This document shows, one piece after another, positions 53,100 through 61,967 of a stretch of DNA of 64,000 nucleotides. The notes beneath the pieces were generated by a model. The model was not told where the DNA came from. It saw only the letters and a list, made by a program, of their open reading frames with translations, and ran no database searches. The translations under genes and the position numbers were made by a program. Each line of letters begins with the position of its first letter. Within the stretch, counting starts at the first letter, position 1. Source of the DNA: ZC4RG20 sp036381515 (GTDB lineage Bacteria > Pseudomonadota > Gammaproteobacteria > Steroidobacterales > Rariloculaceae); NCBI GenBank assembly GCA_036381515.1, contig DASVCR010000089.1:7706-71705 (forward strand), read 5' to 3'.

Positions 53100-53888
53100 A
53101 TGCCGAAGATCGCGCTCGGGATCGAGTACGACGGCAGCGAGTTTTTCGGCTGGCAGGCGCAGCGGGGGCAGCGCAGTGTCCAGGCGGTGCTCGCCGAGGC
53201 CGTCTCGCGTGTCGCGAACGAGCGCGTGGTCGTGCAGGGCGCGGGGCGGACGGACACGGGCGTCCACGCGCTGCAGCAGGTCGCGCATTTCGAGACGGGC
53301 GCCGCGCGCAGCGCCCGGCAATGGGTGCTCGGCGTCAACTCGAATCTGCCCGGCGACGTGCGCGTCCAGTGGGCGCAGCAGGTGCCGGACGATTTCGACG
53401 CGCGTCGGTCGGCGCTCCACCGCCGTTATCGGTATCTCCTGCTCGAGGCGAACGTCGATGCGCCGCTGCTGCGGCGCCGCGTCTGGCGCGTCCGCGAGGC
53501 GCTCGACGTGCCCGCGATGAGCGCGGCGTGCGTCGCGTGGCTCGGAGAGAACGACTTTTCGTCGTTCCGTGCGTCGGGCTGTCAGTCCCGGACGCCGATG
53601 CGCAGGCTCATCGCCGTGTCCGTCGCGCGCGCCGGCCGGCTGATCGCGCTCGAGTTCATCGCGAACGCTTTCCTGCACCACATGGTCAGAAACCTCGTCG
53701 GCGCGCTCGTCGAGATCGGCACGGGGAGGGCGCCCGTGACGTTCGCGGCCGAGCTGCTCGCCGCGCGGGACCGCCGCGTCGGCCCGGAGACCGCACCCGC
53801 GCGGGGCCTCACGCTGATCGACGTCGCGTACCCCGAGCGCTATGCGATACCGTCGGCGGCCTCGAGAGACGTATGGCCGCCCGTGTGA
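53100..53888 (+). CDS. truA: tRNA pseudouridine(38-40) synthase
   Basis: TruA makes pseudouridine at positions 38-40 of many tRNAs. The catalytic aspartate lies in GAGRTDTGVHALQQV. RRYRYLLLE, SALHRRYRY, DFSSFRASGCQSRTPMR and FLHHMVRNLVGALVEIG are diagnostic. 262 residues from ATG 53100 (MPKIALGIEYDG); GTG 53088 would add four residues. fimV-truA adjacency is classical. The trpF-trpB genes often found next are absent, and repeat DNA separates truA from accD. Confidence 0.95.
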   Translation: MPKIALGIEYDGSEFFGWQAQRGQRSVQAVLAEAVSRVANERVVVQGAGRTDTGVHALQQVAHFETGAARSARQWVLGVNSNLPGDVRVQWAQQVPDDFDARRSALHRRYRYLLLEANVDAPLLRRRVWRVREALDVPAMSAACVAWLGENDFSSFRASGCQSRTPMRRLIAVSVARAGRLIALEFIANAFLHHMVRNLVGALVEIGTGRAPVTFAAELLAARDRRVGPETAPARGLTLIDVAYPERYAIPSAASRDVWPPV

Positions 53889-53890
53889 CG

Positions 53891-53963
53891 CCCGGAAAAT
53901 TGTGCCCGGAAAATTGTGTCAGACACCTTTCTCGCGCGAAAAACGTGTCTGACACGATTTTCC
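53891..53963. repeat. GTGTCTGACAC hairpin plus 14-bp direct repeat before accD
   Basis: CCCGGAAAATTGTG occurs twice in tandem (53891-53904 and 53905-53918). The second copy leads into TGTGTCAGACACC, which pairs with GTGTCTGACACGATTTTCC at the right end (arms about 53908-53927 and 53944-53963, spacer CTTTCTCGCGCG...). The element starts right after the truA stop codon. It is the longest hairpin of the family in this window apart from that at nrdR. Confidence 0.8.
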
Positions 53964-54045
53964 TCTCTGCTCCGCGGCGCGCGCTGTCGAGTTGAGCTAT
54001 GATGGCTCGCCCTGCGAACGCGCCGATGCGCGACGAGCTGCGAAG

Positions 54046-54927
54046 ATGAGCTGGTTCGACAAGCTGATGCCTTCCCGCATCAACACCGAGAAGCGGCGGC
54101 GCTCGGTGCCGGAAGGCCTGTGGGTCAAGTGCACGGGCTGCTCGGCTCAGCTCTACCGGGCCGAGCTCAAGCGCAACCTGTTCGTCTGCCCGAAGTGCAG
54201 CCATCACCTTCGGATCGGCGCGCGCGAGCGGCTCGGCTGGTTCCTCGATCCCGATTCCGCCGAGGAGATCGCGGCCGACATCGAGCCGGTCGATCCGCTG
54301 AAGTTCAAGGATTCGAAGCGCTACCGCGAGCGCCTGAATCAGGCGCAGAAGGATACGAACGAGCGCGACGCGCTGATCGTCATGGCCGGGACGTTGAAGA
54401 GCATCCCGGTCGTCGCGGCGGCGTTCGAGTTCCGCTTCATCGGCGGCTCGATGGGCTCCGTCGTCGGCGAGCGCTTCGTCCGCGGCATCCGCTACTGCAT
54501 CGAGCACAAGCGGCCGATGATTTGTTTCTCGGCGTCCGGCGGCGCGCGCATGCAGGAGGCGCTCTACTCGCTGCTGCAGATGGCGAAAACGAGCGCCGCG
54601 CTGGCCGAGCTCGCCGAGGCGAGGCTGCCTTACGTCTCCGTGATGACCGACCCGACGATGGGCGGCGTCTCGGCAAGCATCGCGCTCCTCGGCGACATCA
54701 ACGTCGCCGAGCCGGGCTCGCTGATCGGCTTCGCCGGCCCGCGCGTGATCGAGGAGACCGTGAAGGAGAAGCTGCCGGTCGGCTTCCAGCGCGCCGAGTT
54801 CCTGCTCGAGAAAGGCGCGCTCGACATGATCGTCGACCGGCGCAACGCGCGCGACGAGATCGCCGCGCTGATCGCGAAGATGATGCGGCTGCCGCCGCCC
54901 GAGCAGAGCGCCGCGTCCGCGGCCTGA
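54046..54927 (+). CDS. accD: Acetyl-CoA carboxylase carboxyltransferase subunit beta
   Basis: AccD is one half of the carboxyltransferase that makes malonyl-CoA for fatty acid synthesis. The zinc ribbon is visible (WVKCTGCSAQLY and FVCPKCSHHLR), followed by the crotonase-like fold with FSASGGARMQEALYSLLQM and GGVSASIALLGDI. 293 residues. ATG 54046 (MSWFDKLMPSR) is canonical. A TATGAT at 53998-54003 may be a -10 box. accA is not in the window. First gene of the accD-folC-dedD-cvpA-purF group. Confidence 0.96.
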   Translation: MSWFDKLMPSRINTEKRRRSVPEGLWVKCTGCSAQLYRAELKRNLFVCPKCSHHLRIGARERLGWFLDPDSAEEIAADIEPVDPLKFKDSKRYRERLNQAQKDTNERDALIVMAGTLKSIPVVAAAFEFRFIGGSMGSVVGERFVRGIRYCIEHKRPMICFSASGGARMQEALYSLLQMAKTSAALAELAEARLPYVSVMTDPTMGGVSASIALLGDINVAEPGSLIGFAGPRVIEETVKEKLPVGFQRAEFLLEKGALDMIVDRRNARDEIAALIAKMMRLPPPEQSAASAA

Positions 54928-54952
54928 TCACCCTTTTTCGAGCGCGACCCGA

Positions 54953-56251
54953 GTGCCGCAACGTTTCACGTCCCTCGCGGAGTGGCTCGCGTGGTTCGAG
55001 ACGCTTCACCCGAAGAAGATCGACCTGAGCCTCGATCGGATCCGGGTCGTTCTCGACGCGCTGGGCCTCGTGCCGCCCGGCTACACGGTCGTCACGGTCG
55101 GCGGCACGAACGGCAAGGGCTCGTGCGTCGCGATCCTCGAGAGCATCTATCGCGCGGCGGGGTATCGCGTCGGCGCGTTCACGTCGCCGCACCTCGTGCG
55201 CTTCAACGAGCGGATCCGCTTCGACGGCCGCGACGCGACGGACGCCGAGCTGATCGAGCTCTTCGAGTCGATCGACGCGAGCCTCGGTGACGTCACACTG
55301 TCGTATTTCGAGGCGTCGGCCGTCGCCGCGCTCCTCTGCTTCGAGCGGCGGCGCGCGGACGTCGCCGTCCTCGAGGTCGGCATGGGCGGACGCCTCGACG
55401 CGGTGAACGCGCTCGACGCGGACGCCGCGCTGATCGCGAGTGTCGATCTCGACCACACCGCGTGGCTCGGCCCTGACCGCGAGGCGATCGGACGCGAGAA
55501 GGCCGGCATCATGCGCGGAGGGCGGCCGGCCGTCGTCGGCGATTCGGATCCGCCGCAGAGTCTCGCCGCCCGCGCCGACGAGATCGGCGCGCGGCTTCTC
55601 GCCTTCGGCCGTGACTTTCGCGCGACCCGCGACGGGCAGGGCTGGCGCTTCGAGGGCCCGGACGCCGCCGTCCGCGACGGGCTGCCCATCGTGCCGTTCG
55701 GCGCAGAGATTCAGCTCGCCAACATGGCCGCCTGTGTCGCCGTCGTCGATGCACTGCGCGACGCGCGCCCGGTCTCGGAGGACGCGCTCCGTGCGGGGCT
55801 CGCGAACGCGCGGCTGCGCGGCCGCACCGAGCGGCACATGCGCGACGGCGTCGAGTGGATCTTCGACGTCGCGCACAACCCGTCGGCGGCCCGCGTGCTG
55901 CGGCAGGCCGTCGAAGGACGGCACGCGAGCCGCACGCTCGCGGTGTTCGCCGCGATGGAGGACAAGGACCTCGACGGCGTGCTCGCGCCGTTCGCGGACC
56001 TGGTGGACCGTTGGCACGTGTCGCGTCCGGACAGCGAGCGCGGCGCACCGCTCGCCGCGGTCGCGAGGACGCTCGACGCGATTGGCGCGAGGGAGCCGGT
56101 TCTGCACGCCGACGTCGCGTCCGCATGCCGCGCGGCGGCCGCCGAGGCGCGGCCCGGCGAGCGCGTCCTCGTGTTCGGCTCGTTCTATACCGTCGGCCCC
56201 GCGCTCGAGGCGCTTCGGCTATACTCCACGCCTCCCGCAGTCGGCAGCTGA
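54953..56251 (+). CDS. folC: Bifunctional folylpolyglutamate / dihydrofolate synthase
   Basis: FolC adds glutamate to dihydropteroate and to tetrahydrofolate. The ATP site TVGGTNGKGSCVAILES and the following GAFTSPHLVRFNERI are canonical. VLEVGMGGRLDAVNALD and DHTAWLGPDREAIGREKAGI mark the Mur-ligase-like core, and DVAHNPSAARVL the C-terminal domain. 432 residues. GTG 54953 is 25 bp after accD. Its tail is followed 6 bp later by the dedD start. Confidence 0.95.
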   Translation: MPQRFTSLAEWLAWFETLHPKKIDLSLDRIRVVLDALGLVPPGYTVVTVGGTNGKGSCVAILESIYRAAGYRVGAFTSPHLVRFNERIRFDGRDATDAELIELFESIDASLGDVTLSYFEASAVAALLCFERRRADVAVLEVGMGGRLDAVNALDADAALIASVDLDHTAWLGPDREAIGREKAGIMRGGRPAVVGDSDPPQSLAARADEIGARLLAFGRDFRATRDGQGWRFEGPDAAVRDGLPIVPFGAEIQLANMAACVAVVDALRDARPVSEDALRAGLANARLRGRTERHMRDGVEWIFDVAHNPSAARVLRQAVEGRHASRTLAVFAAMEDKDLDGVLAPFADLVDRWHVSRPDSERGAPLAAVARTLDAIGAREPVLHADVASACRAAAAEARPGERVLVFGSFYTVGPALEALRLYSTPPAVGS

Positions 56252-56257
56252 CCCGCG

Positions 56258-57034
56258 ATGGATCAGGGCTTGAAGGAACGACTCATCGGCGCGGTGGTTC
56301 TCGCGGCCCTCGCCGTATGGCTGATCCCGTGGCTGCTCGACGGTCCGGACGAGCCGATCACGGGCGCGGGCAACGCGCTCGAGCTGCCGGTACCGAGCGG
56401 GCACGTCGGCGAAATCCGTACCGAGGTCATCGATCTCGCCGCGCGTCGTGACGGAGGCCGCTCGACGGAAGCCGCGGCCGGCCGCGCCGACACGGCTTCG
56501 GCCAGGCCCGCGGAGGCAGAGAGCCGCGATGCGCCGGCGCCGAGCGCCGCGCAATCCGCGGCAGCAGAAGACACCGCCGGCGGCGGCGACGACGGCTCGC
56601 GCAGCACGGACGACGCCGCGACTGCCGCAAGCACGGCGACCGCTTCGAGCAACCCGCCGCAGGCGGCCGCGACGAACGGCAGGTCGACCGAGCCCCGGAC
56701 GAGCGCCGCCTCGGGCTCCGCCGCCGCACCGGCCTCCGCGTCCGGCGGGTCGTCGACCGCGGCCGCATCCGCGCGCCCCACGCCCGCCGCGCCGGCGGAG
56801 TCCGGCGACTGGGCGGTCCAGGTCGGCAGCTTCGGCGAGGAGGAGAACGCCCGCCGGCATGCCGACAGAATCTCGGCGCTCGGCTACTCGCCGAAGATCT
56901 CGACGTTCCGTTCCGGCGGCCGCGTGCTGTACCGCGTGCGCGTCGGCCCGCACGCGACGCGGCAGGCGGCCGAGGCGGTCGCGTCCGCGCTCACGGCGCA
57001 TGGTTTCGTCGCTCAGGTCGTGACGGCGAACTAG
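56258..57034 (+). CDS. dedD: SPOR-domain cell-division protein DedD-like
   Basis: A bitopic inner-membrane protein that binds denuded septal peptidoglycan. One N-terminal helix (IGAVVLAALAVWLIPWLL), a long Ala/Ser/Thr-rich periplasmic linker (about 70-180), and a C-terminal SPOR domain (WAVQVGSFGEEENARRHADR, then LYRVRVGPHATRQAAE). 258 residues. Position between folC and cvpA matches E. coli dedD. The linker is strongly low-complexity and probably variable among relatives. Confidence 0.9.
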   Translation: MDQGLKERLIGAVVLAALAVWLIPWLLDGPDEPITGAGNALELPVPSGHVGEIRTEVIDLAARRDGGRSTEAAAGRADTASARPAEAESRDAPAPSAAQSAAAEDTAGGGDDGSRSTDDAATAASTATASSNPPQAAATNGRSTEPRTSAASGSAAAPASASGGSSTAAASARPTPAAPAESGDWAVQVGSFGEEENARRHADRISALGYSPKISTFRSGGRVLYRVRVGPHATRQAAEAVASALTAHGFVAQVVTAN

Positions 57035-57049
57035 GCGCACCGAAGAGCC

Positions 57050-57550
57050 ATGCTGACCTGGGCCGACTACGCGATCATCGCCACCTGCGTCGGGTCGGCC
57101 GCATTCGGCCTGTTCCGCGGGTTCGTGAAGGAGGCGTTTTCGCTCGTCACGTGGCTCGCTGCGATCCTCGCCGCTTGGAAGCTTGCATGGGTGCTCGATC
57201 CGATGCTCGGCGCGTGGATCGCCGAGCCGGGCCTGAGGCTCTGGATCGGGCGCGCCGCGATCCTGATCCTCGTGCTGATCGCCGGCGGCCTGATCGGGTG
57301 GGTCCTCCGGGCGCTCGTCCACACGACGGGGCTCGGCGGCATGGACCGCCTGCTCGGCGGGGCGTTCGGCTTCGCGCGCGGCGTGCTGATCGTCGGGCTC
57401 GCCGTGATCGGTCTCGAGACCGCGGGTCTCGACGGGGATGCGTGGTGGCTCGAGTCGCGGCTCAGGCCGTTGTCGAGCCGGGTCGCGGAAGGGATTCGGT
57501 ATTACGGTTCGCTCGGAAGCGCGTACTTGCGGGAGCAGGAGATCGTCTGA
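57050..57550 (+). CDS. cvpA: CvpA family membrane protein
   Basis: A 166-residue integral membrane protein with four helices (DYAIIATCVGSAAFGLFRG, the WLAAILAAWKLAW region, AILILVLIAGGLIGWVL and GGAFGFARGVLIVGLAVIG). CvpA was named for colicin V export; its general role concerns envelope homeostasis. The family motifs GLFRGFVKEAFSLVTWLAA and LLGGAFGFARG are visible. 16 bp after dedD; purF follows beyond a terminator-like hairpin. Confidence 0.92.
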   Translation: MLTWADYAIIATCVGSAAFGLFRGFVKEAFSLVTWLAAILAAWKLAWVLDPMLGAWIAEPGLRLWIGRAAILILVLIAGGLIGWVLRALVHTTGLGGMDRLLGGAFGFARGVLIVGLAVIGLETAGLDGDAWWLESRLRPLSSRVAEGIRYYGSLGSAYLREQEIV

Positions 57551-57572
57551 GCGGTCCAACGGGGTGTTGACG

Positions 57573-57618
57573 AGCCTCCGGGTGGCACGCGCAAAGCGCG
57601 CCGCCAGGGGAGGCTTTT
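57573..57618 (+). terminator. Terminator or attenuator between cvpA and purF
   Basis: AGCCTCC (57573-57579) pairs with GGAGGCT (57609-57615). An inner stem GGTGGC / GCCGCC (57581-57586 with 57600-57605) extends it. TTTT follows directly (57615-57618), giving an intrinsic-terminator shape. It lies in the 107-bp gap before purF, so it may be an attenuator rather than the operon end. Confidence 0.6.
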
Positions 57619-57657
57619 CCTGAGCGGCCCGCTCGAAGCGAGGCAAAGGGACGGCAA

Positions 57658-59196
57658 ATGTGCGGAATAGTCGGAATCGTCGGCCATGAGCCGGTCAACC
57701 AGTCGCTCTACGATGCGCTGACGGTCCTGCAGCACCGCGGCCAGGACGCGGCGGGCATCGTCACCGAGGAGCACGGGCGGCTGCACACGCGCAAGGGCAA
57801 CGGGCTCGTGCGCGACGTGTTCGAGCAACGCCACATGCTGCGGCTGCGCGGCAACATCGGCATCGGCCACGTGCGCTATCCGACGGCGGGGAGCGCGAGC
57901 CCGTCCGAGGCGCAGCCGTTCTACGTGAACTCGCCGTTCGGCATCTGCCTCGCGCACAACGGCAACCTCGTCAACGCGGACGAGCTGAAGCGGCTCGTCG
58001 TGCAGCAGGATCGGCGGCACCTGAACACGACGTCGGACTCCGAGGTGCTGCTGAACGTGTTCGCGCACGAGCTCGAGCGCTGCGGCACCGCGCAGCTCGA
58101 GCCGGACCAGATCCTCGACGCGGTCGAGGGCGTGCATCGGCGCTGCTCCGGCGCGTACGCGGTCGTCGCGCTGATCGTCGGCTTCGGCCTCGTCGCGTTC
58201 CGTGATCCGCACGGCATCCGTCCGGCCGTGCTCGGCGTGCGCGAGACGAGCCGCGGCACGGAGCGGATGGTCGCGTCCGAGAGCGTCGCGCTCGACGCGC
58301 TTGGCTTCGAGCTCGAGCGTGACCTGCTGCCCGGCGAGGCGGTGTACATCGACAAGACCGGCAGGCTCTTCAGCCGCATTTCGTCGAAACGGGCCGGTTA
58401 TTCGCCTTGCATCTTCGAGTTCGTGTACTTCGCGCGGCCGGACTCGATCATCGACAAGCTGTCGGTCTACAAGGCGCGGCTCCGCATGGGCGACGCGCTC
58501 GCCGACAAGATCAAGCGCATCCGCCCGGATCATGACATCGACGTCGTGATCCCGATCCCCGATACCTCCCGCACCGCCGCGATGCAGGTCGCGCTGCGGC
58601 TCGGCGTGAAGTACCGCGAAGGCTTCATCAAGAACCGCTACATCGGCCGCACGTTCATCATGCCGGAGCAGTCGGAGCGCCGGGCATCGGTGCGCCGGAA
58701 GCTGAACGCGATTGACCTCGAGTTCCGCGGCAAGAACGTGCTGCTCGTCGACGACTCGATCGTGCGCGGCACGACGTCGCAGCAGATCATCGAGATGGCG
58801 CGCGAGGCGGGCGCGCGCAAGGTGTATTTCGCATCGGCCGCGCCGCCGGTGCGCTACCCGAACGTGTACGGCATCGACATGCCGGCCGCGAAGGAGCTCG
58901 TCGCGGCCGGACGGACCGTCGAGCAGGTTGAGAAGCTGATCGGCGCCGACTGGCTCGTGTACCAGGATCTCGAGGACCTCGTCCGCGCCGTGCATCACGA
59001 GAACGCGGACATCGAGTCGTTCGACACGTCGTGCTTCTCCGGCTGCTACGTGACGGGCGACGTCAGCCGTTCCTACCTCGACGAGCTCGAGGTCGTGCGC
59101 TCGAACTCCGCGAAGGCACGCCGCGACGCGGAGGCACGACGCGACGAGCTCGGCGAGGAGGAGGACGACGAGGTCCAGGCCGCGAGCGGCCTCTGA
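57658..59196 (+). CDS. purF: Amidophosphoribosyltransferase
   Basis: PurF performs the first committed step of purine synthesis, moving ammonia from glutamine to PRPP. The nucleophile Cys2 is exposed by removal of Met1 (MCGIVGIVGHEP). The PRPP site is NVLLVDDSIVRGTTSQQII. The glutaminase and phosphoribosyltransferase domains are both complete; 512 residues. ATG 57658. A Glu/Asp-rich C-terminal tail (DELGEEEDDEVQAA) is unusual but small. Confidence 0.97.
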   Translation: MCGIVGIVGHEPVNQSLYDALTVLQHRGQDAAGIVTEEHGRLHTRKGNGLVRDVFEQRHMLRLRGNIGIGHVRYPTAGSASPSEAQPFYVNSPFGICLAHNGNLVNADELKRLVVQQDRRHLNTTSDSEVLLNVFAHELERCGTAQLEPDQILDAVEGVHRRCSGAYAVVALIVGFGLVAFRDPHGIRPAVLGVRETSRGTERMVASESVALDALGFELERDLLPGEAVYIDKTGRLFSRISSKRAGYSPCIFEFVYFARPDSIIDKLSVYKARLRMGDALADKIKRIRPDHDIDVVIPIPDTSRTAAMQVALRLGVKYREGFIKNRYIGRTFIMPEQSERRASVRRKLNAIDLEFRGKNVLLVDDSIVRGTTSQQIIEMAREAGARKVYFASAAPPVRYPNVYGIDMPAAKELVAAGRTVEQVEKLIGADWLVYQDLEDLVRAVHHENADIESFDTSCFSGCYVTGDVSRSYLDELEVVRSNSAKARRDAEARRDELGEEEDDEVQAASGL

Positions 59197-59212
59197 CGGC
59201 GCTGCGACGTCC

Positions 59213-60520
59213 GTGCGCCTGCTGCTGATCGACGACGACGCCGAATACCGCAAGATCCTGCGCTACCACGTCGAGGTGGAGTGGCCGCAGGCGATCGTCG
59301 TCGATCATCAGCCGAGCTCGACCGGACGCGGTCCCCGCGATATCCCGCTCGTCGGCTTCGATGCCGTGCTGCTCGGGCATCCGCTCGCGGACGAGCAGGG
59401 CTTCATGTGGCTCGACGGGCTCGCCGAGCGCGACGACTGCCCGCCCGTGCTGCTGTTCGCCGATCCGAGCGACGAGTGGCTCGCCGTCGACGCGCTGAAG
59501 GCCGGGGCCGCGAGCTATTTTCCGAAGCGCAAGCTGCAGCATCGGCGGCTCGTCGCAGCGTTGCGGGAGGCGGTCGAGCAGGGCGTGTCGCCGGGGCGTG
59601 CCCGCGCTTTCGCGCGCCGGACGACACCGGCAGCGTCGGGCCGGACGGCGTCGCCGGCGCCGAGCAGCACGGGTGACCGTGCGAGCGACGAGCCGCTGCC
59701 TGCACATCTCCGCGAGCTGCCGTGCGCGCGGCGGCACCGCTTCGTGGCGCAGCTCTACGCGTCCGACCTCTCGACCGTCTACCTCGCCGACGACGAGGAG
59801 ACCGGCGAGCGCGTCGTCTGCAAGGTCGTCGAGAACCGCCCCGGCAAGGCGGGCGCGCGGCTCTTCGAGCGCTTTCTGCTCGAGTATCAGCTGATCGCGC
59901 AGCTGCGCCATCCGCACGTCGTCAGGATCATCGATCTCGGCATCGCCGACGATCATGCGTACATCGTGATGGAGTATTTCGCGGCCGGGAGCCTCGCGGA
60001 ACGCCTCGCCGACGGGCCCCTCGGCGCCGACGCCGCGCTGCGCTATGCGCGGCAGATCGGCGCAGCTCTCGCCGCGATTCACTCGGCCGGTATTCTTCAC
60101 CGAGATCTCAAGCCGGGAAACGTGATGTTTCGCGCCGACGACACGCTTGCGCTGATCGATTTCGGTCTCGCGAAGGCGCTGCGGCTCGAGGCGTCGCTGA
60201 CCGGCACCGCACAGATTTTCGGGACGCCGCACTACATGAGCCCGGAGCAGGGCCACGCGGACCCGATCGACGAGCGCTCGGACCTCTATAGCCTCGGCTG
60301 CATCCTCTACGAGATGCTGACCGGCGAGAAGCCGTTCACTGCGAGCACGGCCATGGGCGTGATCTACAAGCACTCGCACGCGCCGCGGCCAAAGCTTCCG
60401 GCCGCGCACGCGGCGCTGCAGCCGCTCCTCGACCGGCTGCTCGCCGTCGAGCCCGGCGAGCGGTTTCAGAGCGCGTCGGAGTGGCTTCGGGCGCTCGATC
60501 GGATCGGCTCGGCGCAGTAG
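59213..60520 (+). CDS. Ser/Thr protein kinase with N-terminal degenerate receiver domain
   Basis: A 435-residue protein. Residues about 1-120 resemble a response-regulator receiver (LLLIDDDAEYRKIL with acidic pocket at 7-9, and YFPKRKL with the conserved Lys). However, the phospho-acceptor position reads FDAVLLGHPL, with glycine where Asp is normally found. The kinase domain follows after a Pro/Ser-rich linker: VVCKVVENRP lysine, RDLKPGNVMF, LIDFGLAKAL and SPEQ. A pseudo-receiver coupled to a Hanks kinase suggests control by protein contact rather than phosphorylation. GTG 59213, 16 bp after purF. Confidence 0.85.
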   Translation: MRLLLIDDDAEYRKILRYHVEVEWPQAIVVDHQPSSTGRGPRDIPLVGFDAVLLGHPLADEQGFMWLDGLAERDDCPPVLLFADPSDEWLAVDALKAGAASYFPKRKLQHRRLVAALREAVEQGVSPGRARAFARRTTPAASGRTASPAPSSTGDRASDEPLPAHLRELPCARRHRFVAQLYASDLSTVYLADDEETGERVVCKVVENRPGKAGARLFERFLLEYQLIAQLRHPHVVRIIDLGIADDHAYIVMEYFAAGSLAERLADGPLGADAALRYARQIGAALAAIHSAGILHRDLKPGNVMFRADDTLALIDFGLAKALRLEASLTGTAQIFGTPHYMSPEQGHADPIDERSDLYSLGCILYEMLTGEKPFTASTAMGVIYKHSHAPRPKLPAAHAALQPLLDRLLAVEPGERFQSASEWLRALDRIGSAQ

Positions 60521-60531
60521 CCGTAGCCCGA

Positions 60532-61248
60532 TCAGATCAGCTCGACGCGGTAGCCGTTCTCGTCCCAGTGAAGCACGTAGCCGTGCTCGTGCCACGCGCC
60601 GAGCACGATCCGCTCCGCGGGCTCCCCGTCGACCGTCAGGGCATGCGCGGCCGGCCGGTGCGTGTGGCCGTGCACCAGCCGGCGCACGCCGAAGCGGCGC
60701 ATCGTCTCCTCGACCGCCGCGTCGTTCACGTCCATGATCGCTTCGGGCTTTGCGGCCGATTCCTCGAGGCTCACGCTGCGGATCCGGCTCGCGATCGCCC
60801 TGCGCTCCGCGATCGGCTTCGCGAGGAAATCCCGCTGCCACGCGGGATCGCGGACCATTCGACGAAGCTCCATGTAACGCGTGTCGTCGGTGCAGAGCAG
60901 GTCGCCGTGCGTCAGCAGGACGCGCTCGCCGTAGAGGTCGACGACCTCGTAGTCGCCGAGCAGCGTCGCGCCGGTCGCGAGCTCGAAGCGGCGCCCGAGC
61001 AGGAAGTCGTGGTTGCCGTGCATGATTCGGCACGGCACGTTTGCGCGCGCGAGGGCCGCGAGCGCGTCGATCACCGGCTTCATCGCCTGGTCGGTGTCGT
61101 CGTCACCGATCCAGGCCTCGAAAAGATCGCCGAGGATATAAACCGCGTCGGCCTTCAGGCCCTGCCCGCGGACGAGCGTCTCGAACCGGACGATCGCTTC
61201 CGGCCTGCCGGCGTCGAGGTGCAGGTCGGAGATGAAGATCGTCCCCAT
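60532..61248 (-). CDS. lpxH: UDP-2,3-diacylglucosamine diphosphatase
   Basis: LpxH hydrolyses UDP-diacylglucosamine to lipid X in lipid A synthesis. The 238-residue product has the calcineurin-like metal motifs FISDLHLD, ILGDLFEAWIGDDD, MHGNHDFLLG, LLTHGDLLCTDD and VHGHTHRPA. All metal ligands are present. It begins 7 bp after the cyclophilin gene on the same strand and converges on the kinase gene with 11 bp between stops. Confidence 0.95.
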   Translation of the reverse strand: MGTIFISDLHLDAGRPEAIVRFETLVRGQGLKADAVYILGDLFEAWIGDDDTDQAMKPVIDALAALARANVPCRIMHGNHDFLLGRRFELATGATLLGDYEVVDLYGERVLLTHGDLLCTDDTRYMELRRMVRDPAWQRDFLAKPIAERRAIASRIRSVSLEESAAKPEAIMDVNDAAVEETMRRFGVRRLVHGHTHRPAAHALTVDGEPAERIVLGAWHEHGYVLHWDENGYRVELI

Positions 61249-61255
61249 CCCGGCG

Positions 61256-61828
61256 TCACTCTTCGATCAGCTCCACGCGCTCGATCACGATCGGCTCGAC
61301 GGGAACGTCGCGCTGGAACGGGCCGCCGGAGCCGGTCGGGCGGTCACCGATCTCGTCGACGACGTCCATGCCTTCGATCACGGTCCCGAACACCGCGTAG
61401 CCCCAGCGCGTCGGTCTCGGATTGAGGTCGAGGTTGTCGTTCAGGTTGATGTAGAACTGGCTCGTCGCGGAGTGCGGCTCGTTCGTGCGTGCCATCCCGA
61501 CGGTCCCGCGGAGGTTGCTCAAGCCGTTGCCGGACTCGTTCACGACGCCGCGCGGCGTCGGCTTCTCGACGAAGTCCTCCGTGTACCCGCCGCCCTGCAC
61601 GATGAAATTGTGCACGACGCGGTGGAAGATCGTGCCTTCGTAATGGCCCTCTTTCACGTAGCTCAGGAAATTCTCGACCGTCAGCGGCGCGCGGTCGGGG
61701 TGCAGCTCGATGACGAAGCTGCCGAGGTTCGTTTCGACGCGAACCTTCTGCGCGGCGGCGCCGACGGAGAAGAGGCCGAGGACCGCGAAGGTCGACGCGA
61801 GAATCGTCAGGCGGAGGAGAGTACGCAT
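61256..61828 (-). CDS. Exported cyclophilin-type peptidyl-prolyl isomerase
   Basis: A 190-residue PpiA-like foldase of the periplasm. Signal peptide LTILASTFAVLGLFSVGAAA is followed by the cyclophilin core: VIELHPDRAPLTVENFLSYV, GTIFHRVVHNFIVQGGGY, GMARTNEPHSATSQFYIN and WGYAVFGTVIEGMDVVD. Catalytic FHR and Q residues are present. ATG 61828 (MRTLLRLTI) is chosen over 61882. It precedes lpxH by 7 bp. Confidence 0.93.
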   Translation of the reverse strand: MRTLLRLTILASTFAVLGLFSVGAAAQKVRVETNLGSFVIELHPDRAPLTVENFLSYVKEGHYEGTIFHRVVHNFIVQGGGYTEDFVEKPTPRGVVNESGNGLSNLRGTVGMARTNEPHSATSQFYINLNDNLDLNPRPTRWGYAVFGTVIEGMDVVDEIGDRPTGSGGPFQRDVPVEPIVIERVELIEE

Positions 61829-61967
61829 ATTTCCGTCCCCGTTCTTCGTGTCGATTGACGTTGCCTCATGATAGCGTTTCACCGCGCGGCGAGGGCTTCG
61901 GGGCGGCCGCGCGTGCCGATCGTGCCGGCGGCGCGGGCCCCCGCGCCGTGCCGTTGCTGCGCCGAGC

